From Bacillus sp. Marseille-P3661 (GTDB taxonomy: Bacteria; Bacillota; Bacilli; Bacillales; Bacillaceae_J): a DNA stretch of 43,911 bases. Location of the stretch: NCBI RefSeq assembly GCF_900240995.1, contig NZ_LT965953.1:1460377-1504287 (forward strand). Reading direction: 5' to 3'. The notes beneath the pieces were generated by a model that was not told the origin of the DNA, ran no database searches, and saw nothing but the letters and a program-made list of their open reading frames with translations. Position numbers and translations under genes: made by a program. Numbering within the stretch: the first letter of the stretch is position 1; each line of letters begins with the position of its first letter. This document shows, piece by piece, positions 6,321-15,236 of the stretch.

Positions 6321-7937
6321 TCATTTATCATATATCTTAAAAAGTGTATTGGTTTTCTTCGAATGATACATTGCCATATCTGCATGACGAAGAAGTATAT
6401 CCATATCCATTCCGTGATCAGGATAAAAGACAACTCCTATACTTGTAGAAACTTCTACAATGGTATTAGCTATATAAATTGGCTGTTTAATGACTTCAGC
6501 TATATTATTTGCTAATTCCCTAATTACTTCTTCACTTTTATGTCCAAAGAGAACAATGGCAAATTCATCTCCACCTAATCGGTATACTAGACCAATAGAA
6601 CCAAGGACTCCAGTAAATCGGGCTGTAACTTTTATGAGTGCAACATCACCAGCTTGATGACCAAAAGAATCATTAATCGGCTTAAGACCATTCAAATCTA
6701 AATATATAATGGTAAACGAAGTATCTTTGTTTATCTCTTCTTCTAAGTCGATTTGGAATTTCAGACGGTTTGGTAAATCTGTCAATGTATCATGATAGGC
6801 ACGATATCGAGTCAGATCCTCTTCTTTCTTTTTTTCAGTAACATCCCAAAATACTATTTGGACGGCAGATTCTCCATTTAATTGAATAGGTATTCCTTTG
6901 ACTTCAACATCTATCTCTTGACCATCAAACCGAATAAACTTTTGATATAGTGGCGGAAGAATCTGTCCATACTTTTCTATATTATCAATTCTTTTTGAAA
7001 CACTTATTCTATAATCTGGATGGATAATATTATATATGCGTAATCCAATAATATCTTTTGAATTTTCTGTCCCTAATAAACGTAGCGCCATTGAGTTGGC
7101 ATATTTAATAGTTCCTTTCTGATGCACCACTATTCCTAATGGTGAGTATTCAACTAATCGTCGATATCGGTCTTCACTTTCTTTTAAAGCCAGTTCCATT
7201 TTTTTTCGTTCTGTGATATCACGAAAACTTACCAGGATAGCTTGTGTTCCCATAAAAGAAATAGGTATTGCCGAAAGTACCGCATCTAAAATTTGTCCAT
7301 TTTTACTCCGAATCTTAAGATCAAAATCAATAAGTGGTTGATTATTTACCAAAATTTCTTGTATAAGCCTATGCGAAATATCTAGCATTGTCGGATCAAT
7401 AAATTCCTGAATAGACTCCCCTATTATATCTTGCACTGTACTACCTACAAGGTCAGAAACTGATTTATTAGCGTATAATATAATATCTCCATCATGTACT
7501 AAGATTGGATCTGGGGTATAGGTTAAGAGGTTCCGAAACCTTTCTTCACTCTCGATCAAATTGAGTTCCAATCGCTTTCTTTCCGTTATTTCTTGAACTT
7601 GGGCGATTAGATACAAGGATTTATCTCCTTCTCGAACAATGGAAACCGAAAGCAAAACCCATACAATGTTACCGTTTTTGTGAAAATATCTTTTTTCCAT
7701 TTCAAAAAACTCTTTTTTCCCCTCAATTAATTCCTGAACCTGCTTGATATCTGCCTCTAAATCATCGGGAAAGGTTATATCTTGAAAAGTAATGGATAGA
7801 AGTTCTTTTTCCGAATAGCCTGTAATTTCGGTTAGTGCTGGGTTAACTTTAAGCCAATTTCCGTCTAATGAAACTAAAGCCATACCAATAGGCGAATAGT
7901 AAAAAACTTGATCAAATCGATTTATAAAATTTAACAT
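6321..7937 (-). CDS. Triple-PAS diguanylate cyclase
   Basis: The 538-residue protein has three PAS domains with PAC tails (about 8-118, 128-245 and 252-368; each ends in a motif such as QEITERKRLE, RDITERKKME or WDVTEKKKEE) and a C-terminal GGDEF domain (about 378-538). The active-site motif is intact, RLGGDEFA with GGDEF at 455-459, so it should make cyclic di-GMP from two GTP. There is no RxxD inhibitory site five residues before it and no EAL domain, so product feedback is unlikely. No membrane segment is evident, so sensing is probably cytosolic through the PAS domains. The start has GAGGGAG just upstream. Confidence 0.9.
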   Translation of the reverse strand: MLNFINRFDQVFYYSPIGMALVSLDGNWLKVNPALTEITGYSEKELLSITFQDITFPDDLEADIKQVQELIEGKKEFFEMEKRYFHKNGNIVWVLLSVSIVREGDKSLYLIAQVQEITERKRLELNLIESEERFRNLLTYTPDPILVHDGDIILYANKSVSDLVGSTVQDIIGESIQEFIDPTMLDISHRLIQEILVNNQPLIDFDLKIRSKNGQILDAVLSAIPISFMGTQAILVSFRDITERKKMELALKESEDRYRRLVEYSPLGIVVHQKGTIKYANSMALRLLGTENSKDIIGLRIYNIIHPDYRISVSKRIDNIEKYGQILPPLYQKFIRFDGQEIDVEVKGIPIQLNGESAVQIVFWDVTEKKKEEDLTRYRAYHDTLTDLPNRLKFQIDLEEEINKDTSFTIIYLDLNGLKPINDSFGHQAGDVALIKVTARFTGVLGSIGLVYRLGGDEFAIVLFGHKSEEVIRELANNIAEVIKQPIYIANTIVEVSTSIGVVFYPDHGMDMDILLRHADMAMYHSKKTNTLFKIYDK

Positions 7938-8302
7938 AATACTCCCTCAAATCTAAGTATTTGATTATTTTTAACATTACTCAGTCATAATTGTTGTTAC
8001 ATTTCCTTGAATTTGCATTTTTGCCTTCTGCTTTGATTACCTTCTGTGTATTAATTCTCATGTTTCAATATTATGCATTTATTAATATGTCTTGTCTATT
8101 GTCAAGAATACAATTTTGTTATGTTTTTTGTCGTTGAGGAATTTAATCAGTTTCAGTTAAACTGCCACGTTATAACTTCATCCCAAAGAAACGTTAACAC
8201 CTTTTTGGATTAACACCCTTGTTATGAAAATATCTCCACTTATAATATCTAGAAAAAAATCAAAAATAATAAAGTCAGATAAAATAAGCTAGGGGGTAGA
8301 GA
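7938..8302. other. Divergent intergenic region
   Basis: This AT-rich stretch separates the minus-strand cyclase from a plus-strand small gene. I see TTGACA on the minus strand (8100-8105), a good -35 box lacking a clean -10 at 17 bases, and the short direct repeat TTAACACC twice near 8195-8215. I see no gene in it. Confidence 0.4.
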
Positions 8303-8440
8303 ATGTTCAATCAAAAAGTATTACGACTGCTTTTAGGTAGTACGATTTTATCAACAATATTTAGCCTTGTTATGATTTCAATGACAGCTTATCATCATTT
8401 TACAATAAGACAATTGATTAAGGAGTATAACAGGGAATAA
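8303..8440 (+). CDS. Small single-pass membrane protein (45 residues)
   Basis: ATG at 8303 follows AGGGGGTAGAGA, a strong binding site. The peptide starts MFNQKVLRLLLGS, has one hydrophobic helix (about residues 8-30) and ends in a charged tail (RQLIKEYNRE). An intrinsic terminator follows 24 bases later, so it looks like a complete one-gene unit. I know no family for it. Small membrane peptides of this build often modulate a larger membrane protein, but nothing here shows which one. Confidence 0.55.
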   Translation: MFNQKVLRLLLGSTILSTIFSLVMISMTAYHHFTIRQLIKEYNRE

Positions 8441-8463
8441 CAATCTTTCCAAACCTTTTAAAG

Positions 8464-8504
8464 AAAAGTCGGAATGTCCCCACTGTTATGCTATCGACTT
8501 TTTT
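8464..8504 (+). terminator. Intrinsic terminator
   Basis: AAAAGTCG pairs with CGACTTTT over a 23-nt loop and is followed by further T residues. It ends the small membrane gene. Confidence 0.6.
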
Positions 8505-8598
8505 GCCCTATTTTCACCTTCACTATTAGCTCAGGATGAACATCAAAAAATAGTCATTAATACTTATTAGTATCTTATCGGGAACGGGGGCTGACATC

Positions 8599-9093
8599 AT
8601 GTTTATGGAGCGGTTGGTCCTTGTAGCAATGTGGTTGTTAGGATTTTTGGGCTTTATTCTGTTTATTCCACGTATAGATAGGCGCAAGGGATTCTTGGCA
8701 TTCTTGATGTTTCAAGCAATCATCTGGCTTTTCGATATGCCTTCTTTTTATTACGGATTATTAAGTGCACCTGTACGGGAGCTCCCTAAAGCAACAGATC
8801 TCCCCCTTACAATCGATTATTTTTTTTATCCAGTATTGTTTTCCATATTTTACGTCCATAAGAAAGTAAAGGGCAGTCTATGGTCTAGATTTATATACTT
8901 TTTTGTTTGGACCTCTATGATTACTTTGTATGATATTGTTATCGAGAGATATACAGATTTATTACAATATGGATTCTTAACATGGTATGGAATGTGGATT
9001 TACATTGCGTTTCTCTTTTACTTGAGTGAAGTCTGCTGTAATTGGTTCTTTAAGGACAAATACTTGTTTCAAACGGAGCGGTGGATGACTTGA
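8599..9093 (+). CDS. CBO0543-family membrane protein, first of a tandem pair
   Basis: A 164-residue protein with about five membrane helices and the family's landmarks LPLTIDYFFYPVLFSIFYV, YDIVIERYTDL and CCNWFFKDKYLF. The ATG at 8599 follows GGGGG; an ATG two codons on is an alternative. The stop overlaps the next gene's start in TGATG, so the pair is translationally coupled. The function is not known; the coupling suggests the two proteins work as a hetero-oligomer. Confidence 0.72.
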   Translation: MFMERLVLVAMWLLGFLGFILFIPRIDRRKGFLAFLMFQAIIWLFDMPSFYYGLLSAPVRELPKATDLPLTIDYFFYPVLFSIFYVHKKVKGSLWSRFIYFFVWTSMITLYDIVIERYTDLLQYGFLTWYGMWIYIAFLFYLSEVCCNWFFKDKYLFQTERWMT

Positions 9094-9560
9094 TGAGACT
9101 TGAATGGTGGCTCTTGTTAACGGTTTACGCAGTGGCAACAGGAATTCTTTTCTTCATACCGAAAAATAAACTTCGACTGGCTGTAGTAGCATTTTTGTTT
9201 AAACAGGTAATTACTTTTCTTATAGGTTTAGTAGTAGTAGAATTGGGGCTACTTGAATATCCTGTTCGATTCTTCTCTTCTATAAATCGGACGAGCTTCA
9301 CTTATGAGTATTACGTTTTTCCAGTCACATGTGCCGTCTTTAATGTATGGTATCCCAATAGTCGAAGTACTTTTATTCAATTGGGTTATTATGTTGCATT
9401 TAGTTCTGTGTTGACTATTATTGAAGTCTTTATCGAAAAATATACCGAACTCATCACTTACATACATTGGGAATGGTATATTACTTTGATTACAATATGT
9501 CTATCGTTTTTTATGACTCGTTTATTTTGTGTTTGGTTTTTCGCAAAGGTCAGAGCCTAA
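9093..9560 (+). CDS. CBO0543-family membrane protein, second of a tandem pair
   Basis: A protein of about 155 residues, clearly a paralogue of the preceding gene: about five helices, FTYEYYVFPVTCAVFNVWY in place of the first gene's IDYFFYPV block, then IEVFIEKYTELITYIHWEWY and a CVWFFAK end. I start it at ATG 9093, inside the TGATG overlap and eight bases after GGTGG; an upstream GTG at 9081 is also in frame. No gene follows on this strand for the rest of the window. Confidence 0.7.
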   Translation: MRLEWWLLLTVYAVATGILFFIPKNKLRLAVVAFLFKQVITFLIGLVVVELGLLEYPVRFFSSINRTSFTYEYYVFPVTCAVFNVWYPNSRSTFIQLGYYVAFSSVLTIIEVFIEKYTELITYIHWEWYITLITICLSFFMTRLFCVWFFAKVRA

Positions 9561-9732
9561 TATTGGGCAATCGGATTTAGTTTGAAATTGGCTTATGGTA
9601 AAGCAATACTAAGATATTATTATTTATCCAAAGGGCTTTACCGCCAAATGTTTTTTTATTGCCTTAATAGGCTCTCTTGCACTGTTAGTGAAATAACTTT
9701 AAGAACAAAATCGCTAATCCGACCTTGTTCAC

Positions 9733-9761
9733 GTCCCAAGTGTAGATTAGTCACTTGGGAC
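9733..9761. other. Stable hairpin of unknown role
   Basis: GTCCCAAGTG pairs perfectly with CACTTGGGAC around a 9-nt loop (TAGATTAGT). No T run follows on either strand, so it is not a standard terminator. The surroundings are more GC-rich than the rest of the gap. It may be part of a dispersed repeat or a structured RNA. Confidence 0.5.
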
Positions 9762-10003
9762 ATTTCTCGCTCGTCGCTTTTCACCACCGATGATTTGCGT
9801 TGGTACGGTAACTTCCTTATGAAAATTTTTTCATTATAATAATGCATATAAAAGAACAAAAAAGACAAAACCCGCTATTAGTGCTTTAAAAGCGTGTCTG
9901 TCCAATTCATATTTCGAGTATGAACTCTACGGTTGCTTGTCAAGAAACTATGATTATAAGAAAACATGCTTGAAGCATTGATAAATAAAATCATAATCTG
10001 AAT

Positions 10004-10052
10004 AGTAGCATGCCCCCACCGGCATTCTCTGCTTCGGTGGGGGCATGCTACT
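10004..10052 (+). terminator. Very strong 18-bp hairpin, probable terminator
   Basis: AGTAGCATGCCCCCACCG pairs without mismatch with 10035-10052 around a 13-nt loop. On the plus strand it is followed by TTTATCACTTTTATTTTTTT, a split T tract. It lies between convergent genes and can stop both directions. Confidence 0.6.
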
Positions 10053-10141
10053 TTATCACTTTTATTTTTTTCAATCCTCAAGAAACGTTCCCGATCTACC
10101 TATCGGTTTTATTAAATGAAACTATCATGTTAGTTCAATCA

Positions 10142-11095
10142 CTATTTACTAGCTAATTGCGTTTCGACATTTGTTAATTTATCATAGAATTGTAAAAATT
10201 TATTTTTTTCCTCACTATTTCTATGAGATATTGCAGATCTTGGATGCTCATTTAGCAATCCCGTTATTGCATACGGTATTGCAAATCCCCATTCTACTTT
10301 GTTTCTTAATGGTATAAATAACTGTTCTATAATTTCCAATATTGGCCTAACATCATACTTGGCGTTAGATAAATAACCTATTAGTAGCTCTGTTGAACAA
10401 TTTCCTGCTCCTCTACCCATACCAAAAATAGAAGTATCTAAAAATTTAACTCCTTGTTGGGAGGCCAAAATTGTATTTGAAAAGGCCATTTGAAGATTAT
10501 TATGAGTATGAATTCCCAAAAGTTTATTGGGAACGAAATTTTTAAACTTTTCAATTAAATATTGTATATCGCGATTATATAGACTACCATATGAATCCAC
10601 AATATATGCAATATCTACAGGGCTTTTATTAATTTCTTCCAGTGCTTCAATTAAATCGTATTCCATTGAGTTGGAGACAGCCATGATATTAATACTAGTT
10701 TCATATCCTTGTTCATGAAAAGTATTCACAAGGTTTATTCCTTTTTCAATATCCTTTAAATAACAAGCAACTCTTATCAAATCTAACGGGCTATCATGAC
10801 ATGGCAGTATATCATTATCCTCTACTCTTCCTACATCAACTATTGCAGATAACTTCGTATTTGTTTTCCCGGGTATCACTTCTTTAATAAATTCATCTTC
10901 ACAAAAACGCCATGGACCTACCCCATCGGTCGATACAAGTTTAGGGGAATTCTTGTAACCTATTTCCATGTAATCAACACCGGCTTCACTAAGGGCCTTA
11001 TAAACATCTCTTACAAAATCAATGCTAAACTCCCAATTATTAACTAAGCCCCCATCCCGAATAGTACAATCCAATATTTTTACATTGTTTTTCAT
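10142..11095 (-). CDS. Aldolase-domain (HMGL-like TIM barrel) protein
   Basis: The 317-residue protein belongs to the pyruvate-carboxyltransferase/HMGL-like family, whose nearest well-known members include 4-hydroxy-2-oxovalerate aldolase. The metal and catalytic motifs are present: LDCTIRDGG (Asp9, Arg13, Asp14) and IHTHNN (His196, His198), plus FGMGRGAGNCSTELL, a glycine-rich loop of the family. It should cleave or form a C-C bond next to a keto acid with a divalent metal. It starts 14 bases after the FGGY kinase stop, so both are one operon. The substrate is unknown; in this setting a keto-deoxy sugar acid is plausible. No acetaldehyde dehydrogenase partner is seen. Confidence 0.8.
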   Translation of the reverse strand: MKNNVKILDCTIRDGGLVNNWEFSIDFVRDVYKALSEAGVDYMEIGYKNSPKLVSTDGVGPWRFCEDEFIKEVIPGKTNTKLSAIVDVGRVEDNDILPCHDSPLDLIRVACYLKDIEKGINLVNTFHEQGYETSINIMAVSNSMEYDLIEALEEINKSPVDIAYIVDSYGSLYNRDIQYLIEKFKNFVPNKLLGIHTHNNLQMAFSNTILASQQGVKFLDTSIFGMGRGAGNCSTELLIGYLSNAKYDVRPILEIIEQLFIPLRNKVEWGFAIPYAITGLLNEHPRSAISHRNSEEKNKFLQFYDKLTNVETQLASK

Positions 11096-11109
11096 TAATT
11101 GTATACCAC

Positions 11110-12621
11110 CTATTGTAAAGTTTGATAAATTCCACCTTGTTTCAAAACATTGTACATTTTTTTTTTGTGAAGTATTAAACCATTATAAATTTTTGTATTA
11201 TCACTAACAGGTGAATATATAATCTTATCGCTTTCTATTTCAGCTTTATTATATGCTGCATTATAGGTCCCATAAATTCCTAATGTCACTGCAGCAGAGA
11301 TCCAAGCTCCAAGTGAAGTAGTTTCTTTATTTCCTGGTAACATAATTTTTTTATTGTATACATCAGCTTGTATCTGATTAAAAAGATGAGATTTAGTAAG
11401 ACCACCTGATACGCTAATTGAATCAATTTCTCCAACTGTTTCGGTTATAACATCAATATTCTCTGAAATTTCCATGGCAATCCCCTCTAGTATGGATCGA
11501 GCAAAATCTCCTCTTGTTGTTTGAAGAGATACGTTAAAAAACATTCCAGTGGCTAGCGTGTTCCAATCTGGCGATCCTCTACCTTGAAAATAAGGAAGGG
11601 CTATGACATTGTTTGAACCAACAGGTGAACTCTGTGCCTCTTCTATCATTCTCACGTATAGTAACGTTTCATCTTTCTCTTCACAGTCATAAAAATTTTT
11701 CGAAAACCAATTGCATATACTAGAAGTTGTTAATACACTAGACTCGATTATATATTTACCCGGTATCGCTGACACATTACAAGTTGTTCTATGTTGTATA
11801 TCTAAATTGAGATTATCCGAAGCCGTTTGTATAAAAGAGCCAGTTCCTGTGGTAATATTCATTGAACCATTTTCGATGATACCTGCTCCAAGTGCAGCAC
11901 ATTGTTGATCCCCGCCAGCTGAGATTACAGGAGTCCCATTGGTTAAACCTGTACGGCATTGAAATTCACTTGTTGTGATTCCAACTACTGTCCCTTGAGG
12001 TACCAAATCGCAAAGCTTATCTTTATCTACATCAAATAACTCCAACATTTCATTATCCCATTTTAATGTTAGGACATTCATGATTAATGATCTACTTCCA
12101 TAAGTATAGTCCGTAACAAAATTCCCCGTCATAATAAAAATTAGATAGTCCGCTATTGTAAGCATTTTGTATGTATGATTATATAAATCAGGTTGATTCT
12201 GCTTAATCCATTTCATTTTAGGTGCACCAAACACAGTATTAACTTTTGAACCGGTACAAGAATAAATCAAGTTTGCATATTTTTCGAGTTCTTCACAGAT
12301 GTTAAAAGTCCGTTTATCCTGCCACATTATAGCGTTTTGTAAGGGTTCACCAACTTTATTAACTGGAATAATGGAGGAGCGTTGTGCAGTAATAGAGAGA
12401 GCTTCAATCGTTGCCCCATATTTCTTACCCCAATCAACAGATTCAGAGGTAATTTTTATCAGTGCTTCTTCCCAAGATGAGGGATCTTGTTCTACATAAT
12501 TGTTTTTAAGAAAGGTAGGTTTATATAGTACCTGTTTTATATTTTTAATTTCACCATCAAAATTATAAAGAATACCTCGCATACTTGAGGTACCTACATC
12601 AATAACAAGTATCAACTTCAT
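11110..12621 (-). CDS. FGGY-family carbohydrate kinase
   Basis: A 503-residue kinase of full family length. The N-terminal phosphate-1 motif is VIDVGTSSMRGIL, the substrate-site stretch IMWQDKRT is at 98-105, the catalytic aspartate is Asp238 in SAGGDQQCAALGAG, and TTGTGSFIQ and SVSGGLTKSHLF form the ATP-binding half. Such enzymes phosphorylate sugars or sugar alcohols with ATP in the cytosol; LyxK (L-xylulose/3-keto-L-gulonate kinase) is a member linked to ula-type pathways. It heads a two-gene unit with the aldolase and has GGGAGGGG before ATG. By context it may provide the phosphate group for the UlaG/D/E/F enzymes. The substrate cannot be fixed by sequence. Confidence 0.85.
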   Translation of the reverse strand: MKLILVIDVGTSSMRGILYNFDGEIKNIKQVLYKPTFLKNNYVEQDPSSWEEALIKITSESVDWGKKYGATIEALSITAQRSSIIPVNKVGEPLQNAIMWQDKRTFNICEELEKYANLIYSCTGSKVNTVFGAPKMKWIKQNQPDLYNHTYKMLTIADYLIFIMTGNFVTDYTYGSRSLIMNVLTLKWDNEMLELFDVDKDKLCDLVPQGTVVGITTSEFQCRTGLTNGTPVISAGGDQQCAALGAGIIENGSMNITTGTGSFIQTASDNLNLDIQHRTTCNVSAIPGKYIIESSVLTTSSICNWFSKNFYDCEEKDETLLYVRMIEEAQSSPVGSNNVIALPYFQGRGSPDWNTLATGMFFNVSLQTTRGDFARSILEGIAMEISENIDVITETVGEIDSISVSGGLTKSHLFNQIQADVYNKKIMLPGNKETTSLGAWISAAVTLGIYGTYNAAYNKAEIESDKIIYSPVSDNTKIYNGLILHKKKMYNVLKQGGIYQTLQ

Positions 12622-12934
12622 GTTATAAACCCCTCCCTTCTAGATGTTATTTATTTAACTAGCCTTACCATAAAAACTTTATCAAATGAAATTTTGACTT
12701 CCCGTTTTTTCTAGGAATTTATATATAATCTAATATAAAGGTTCGAGAACAATAATAAAAGACCAATCTGTACACAATTAAAGTGTACAAAATGTCACCC
12801 ATAAGACTTTCAGAACACAAAAAACTCCTAAAGTAGGAATCTAGGAAAGTTTCTAACCTTAGGAGATTAAAAAAAAGTATTTTCAAATTTTCTGAATAAG
12901 ACAAAATAACTCTCGAACATCAATATTAATATAG
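12622..12934. other. Intergenic region with an inverted repeat
   Basis: It contains TGTACAC-AATTAAA-GTGTACA (12769-12789), a perfect 7-bp inverted repeat about 150 bases before the kinase start, plus the terminator of the regulator gene. The repeat is a candidate operator or antiterminator-type target for the PRD regulator just upstream. I see no gene. Confidence 0.4.
12819..12865 (-). terminator. Intrinsic terminator of the PRD regulator gene
   Basis: On the minus strand CTCCTAA and TTAGGAG pair over 27 nt and are followed by TTTTTT. It lies 70 bases after the regulator's stop codon. Confidence 0.6.
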
Positions 12935-15037
12935 CTACGTCTTGATCGGTAATGTTCTTAACAGGAGGTTTTCCAAATTAGCACCTTCATCTAATTTCTT
13001 TAAAAATGTAGGTTGTAATAAATCTTCAAGTTCAAAAAGTATTGGTACATGAGACATCTTTTCCTCTGTTCCTATCAAAATTATTAGATTTACATTTGTA
13101 ATTGGATTTTCCTGAATTACTAGACTTTTTTTTGAATATACGAGGCTTATGGCAGCCTGAGAAGAACCATAACGATTATCAGTCTGAAGTATGAGTACAT
13201 TCGGACAAATTAAATAAAATTTTCTTTCTTTCAATACCTCATGTTTAATTTGGTTAACATAAGTATCGTCAATAATGTTTTTCCTTAGCAATGGAAATGC
13301 GAGTAAATCAATGCTTTTTTCTAGGTTATCTAATTGCTCAACATTAAATATATGCTCATGTTCTAAGATTGAAGGTAAATTAACAGTTTTTTTTACTTGT
13401 AAATCCACAAAATTATTCGAATACAATGAATCGATTCTAGATACTAATAGATCAAGTTCATTTTTATTTACATAACCTGTTAAGATTTCTAAAAGTTGTT
13501 CTTTTCGGGATTTCCCTGAATTTGCTGTTATGGAATAATAAATCCTATTTTTATCTTCATTCGTTAAAAGAGGATTTACATAGATAGTTTCACCATTATT
13601 ATGAACATAATTACGTTGTGTTGTTAAACAGAAATGTACTTTTTCTTTATTGTTACTTGCTTCCTTCATTGTAAAAAGGCCCTGTATCTTAGCGTGTGGT
13701 AATAATTGTAGGATTTGAGTTTTCAATAAGTCCATATACACCTTTGAAAGATCAGACACTATAATAATTTTATATACAACACTATTAGACTGTTCCTTAA
13801 GAATAATATCTTCAAAATAGAGAGCTAAATTTGCTATTTCATTCTCTTCAAACCCATTTGGGAAGTAATTTTTGAATAACTTATTATTTTGTTTCATCTG
13901 AGAAACTACTTTTTTAGTTAGAAAATAGACTTTCTCATATTTATTTATTACCGGTTCAGGTTGATAAAAAGCCATGGAAAAAGAAAACTGTTTTCTATAG
14001 AAAATTACTTTTATATCCGTCTGTATATTCTCAATTAATTGTTCTTTGTTTTCGAAGTGAATTCCTGAAATTTCCTCAAATTGTTCGACCATTTGGTTTG
14101 ATATAAAGTATAGTTCCTCAAATGATTTACCACGAAAATAGGCATCTGAGTTTTTTTGAGAACATAGTAAAAGAAGTCCAAAAAATAACACCTCATCTTC
14201 AGGGAAATCTCCAGAGAATATATCATTAAATAACTGAATTAAGTCATGTGAAATTTTATACTCAATTCGTGACCGAATCATGTCTTCTTGTACTTTATTC
14301 CAACATATTTTATTTCCTGTAATACTTCTCAACCAAAAAAGAAAAGTAGTTCTTGCCAAAACTTTTATATTTTCTTCGGAGATCTCTTTTTTTAGATCAT
14401 GCTCAATTTCTTTAAAAGCTTTCTCGATCTCAATATGTTTATCTTCCAAGTTAACATTATTTAAGTCTAATTGCTTTTTAAGCATTTCAATCATAAGGAA
14501 TTTATAAGCCTCATCTAAATGATTATAATTCATTTCTTGAATAACCTGATATATTTCATTTCTTCGAGAAAGCTCATCTATATGAAAAAAATATCCTTTA
14601 TTTTTGCTGCTCAGTAGTTCTAGTGGATAGTATTTTTCTTTAATAAATTGTATATCTCTTATTATTGTATTTCTTGAAACCCCCATAAGATCAATAAAAG
14701 TTTGTAAATTCCATTTTCTTGTCTCCATCAAAATTAAAATGATTAGTATGTATCTTCTTTCCGCTGTAGAAAAAACATATGATTTTAAATCTTGTTTTTC
14801 TAACCAACTACTCAAAAATTTAACTTGCTTAGTAGAAAGTGAAATTCCCCCCGTTTCTTCACGGTGAATTGACTGTAGGTCCGCTTTTTTTAATATTTGA
14901 TCAATTCGATCCATATAGTAATAAATCATTCGCCGGGATATTTCTAAAGATTTGGCCATAACGGAAATCTTACTTGTTTTCTTTTGCTTTAATAATACTT
15001 TTAAAAATAAACTAAACTGATTGTCTAGATTTTGCAT
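12935..15037 (-). CDS. PRD-type transcription regulator (MtlR/LicR-like) with degenerate PTS sites
   Basis: The 700-residue protein has two N-terminal helix-turn-helix regions (SKISVMAKSLEISRRMIYYY and TFIDLMGVSRNTIIRDIQF), two PRD-like domains (about 185-305 and 320-410), an EIIB-like domain (about 415-500) and a C-terminal EIIA-like domain (about 555-700). In PTS-controlled relatives these carry phosphorylatable His and Cys. Here the EIIB site reads IIIVSDLSKV with Ser for Cys, the EIIA site reads CPNVLILQTD with Gln for His, and the PRD positions read LLLLCS and LALYFED without His. So it probably senses its inducer in another way. It lies between the kinase unit and the ulaDEF unit and likely controls both. 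GAGG precedes the ATG. Confidence 0.82.
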   Translation of the reverse strand: MQNLDNQFSLFLKVLLKQKKTSKISVMAKSLEISRRMIYYYMDRIDQILKKADLQSIHREETGGISLSTKQVKFLSSWLEKQDLKSYVFSTAERRYILIILILMETRKWNLQTFIDLMGVSRNTIIRDIQFIKEKYYPLELLSSKNKGYFFHIDELSRRNEIYQVIQEMNYNHLDEAYKFLMIEMLKKQLDLNNVNLEDKHIEIEKAFKEIEHDLKKEISEENIKVLARTTFLFWLRSITGNKICWNKVQEDMIRSRIEYKISHDLIQLFNDIFSGDFPEDEVLFFGLLLLCSQKNSDAYFRGKSFEELYFISNQMVEQFEEISGIHFENKEQLIENIQTDIKVIFYRKQFSFSMAFYQPEPVINKYEKVYFLTKKVVSQMKQNNKLFKNYFPNGFEENEIANLALYFEDIILKEQSNSVVYKIIIVSDLSKVYMDLLKTQILQLLPHAKIQGLFTMKEASNNKEKVHFCLTTQRNYVHNNGETIYVNPLLTNEDKNRIYYSITANSGKSRKEQLLEILTGYVNKNELDLLVSRIDSLYSNNFVDLQVKKTVNLPSILEHEHIFNVEQLDNLEKSIDLLAFPLLRKNIIDDTYVNQIKHEVLKERKFYLICPNVLILQTDNRYGSSQAAISLVYSKKSLVIQENPITNVNLIILIGTEEKMSHVPILFELEDLLQPTFLKKLDEGANLENLLLRTLPIKT

Positions 15038-15154
15038 AATTCATCCTCAATTCATATCCTTTTGAATAATATAATGTTATTTATATAAAATGATATAATG
15101 AATCAGAATATTTTGCAAATTGCGTGAACTAGCTTAAAAAATTCAAGATAAAAA

Positions 15155-15192
15155 AATAAGACTAGATCTACAAGCTGTAGATTAGTCTTATT
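15155..15192. terminator. Bidirectional intrinsic terminator after ulaF
   Basis: AATAAGACTA(G)ATCTACA pairs with TGTAGATTAGTCTTATT: 17 bp with one bulged G around AGC. T runs follow on both strands. It closes the ulaDEF transcript. Confidence 0.85.
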
Positions 15193-15236
15193 TTTAATTA
15201 AATTACATATTAGCCACAGAATCATTACTGACTTAG

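Larger units (their letters stand above)
9561..10141. other. Gap between convergent genes, with two strong hairpins
   Basis: Plus-strand genes end at 9560 and minus-strand genes end at 10142, so terminators are expected here. Besides the two hairpins listed separately, I see no convincing gene. A minus-strand open frame (9656-9868) reads across the first hairpin but has no family I recognise and no good binding site. Confidence 0.5.

Noticed and set aside
9656-9868. A minus-strand open frame of 70 codons across the 9733 hairpin.
   Set aside because: No ribosome binding site, no recognisable family, and its coding sense is disrupted by the hairpin; more likely non-coding.
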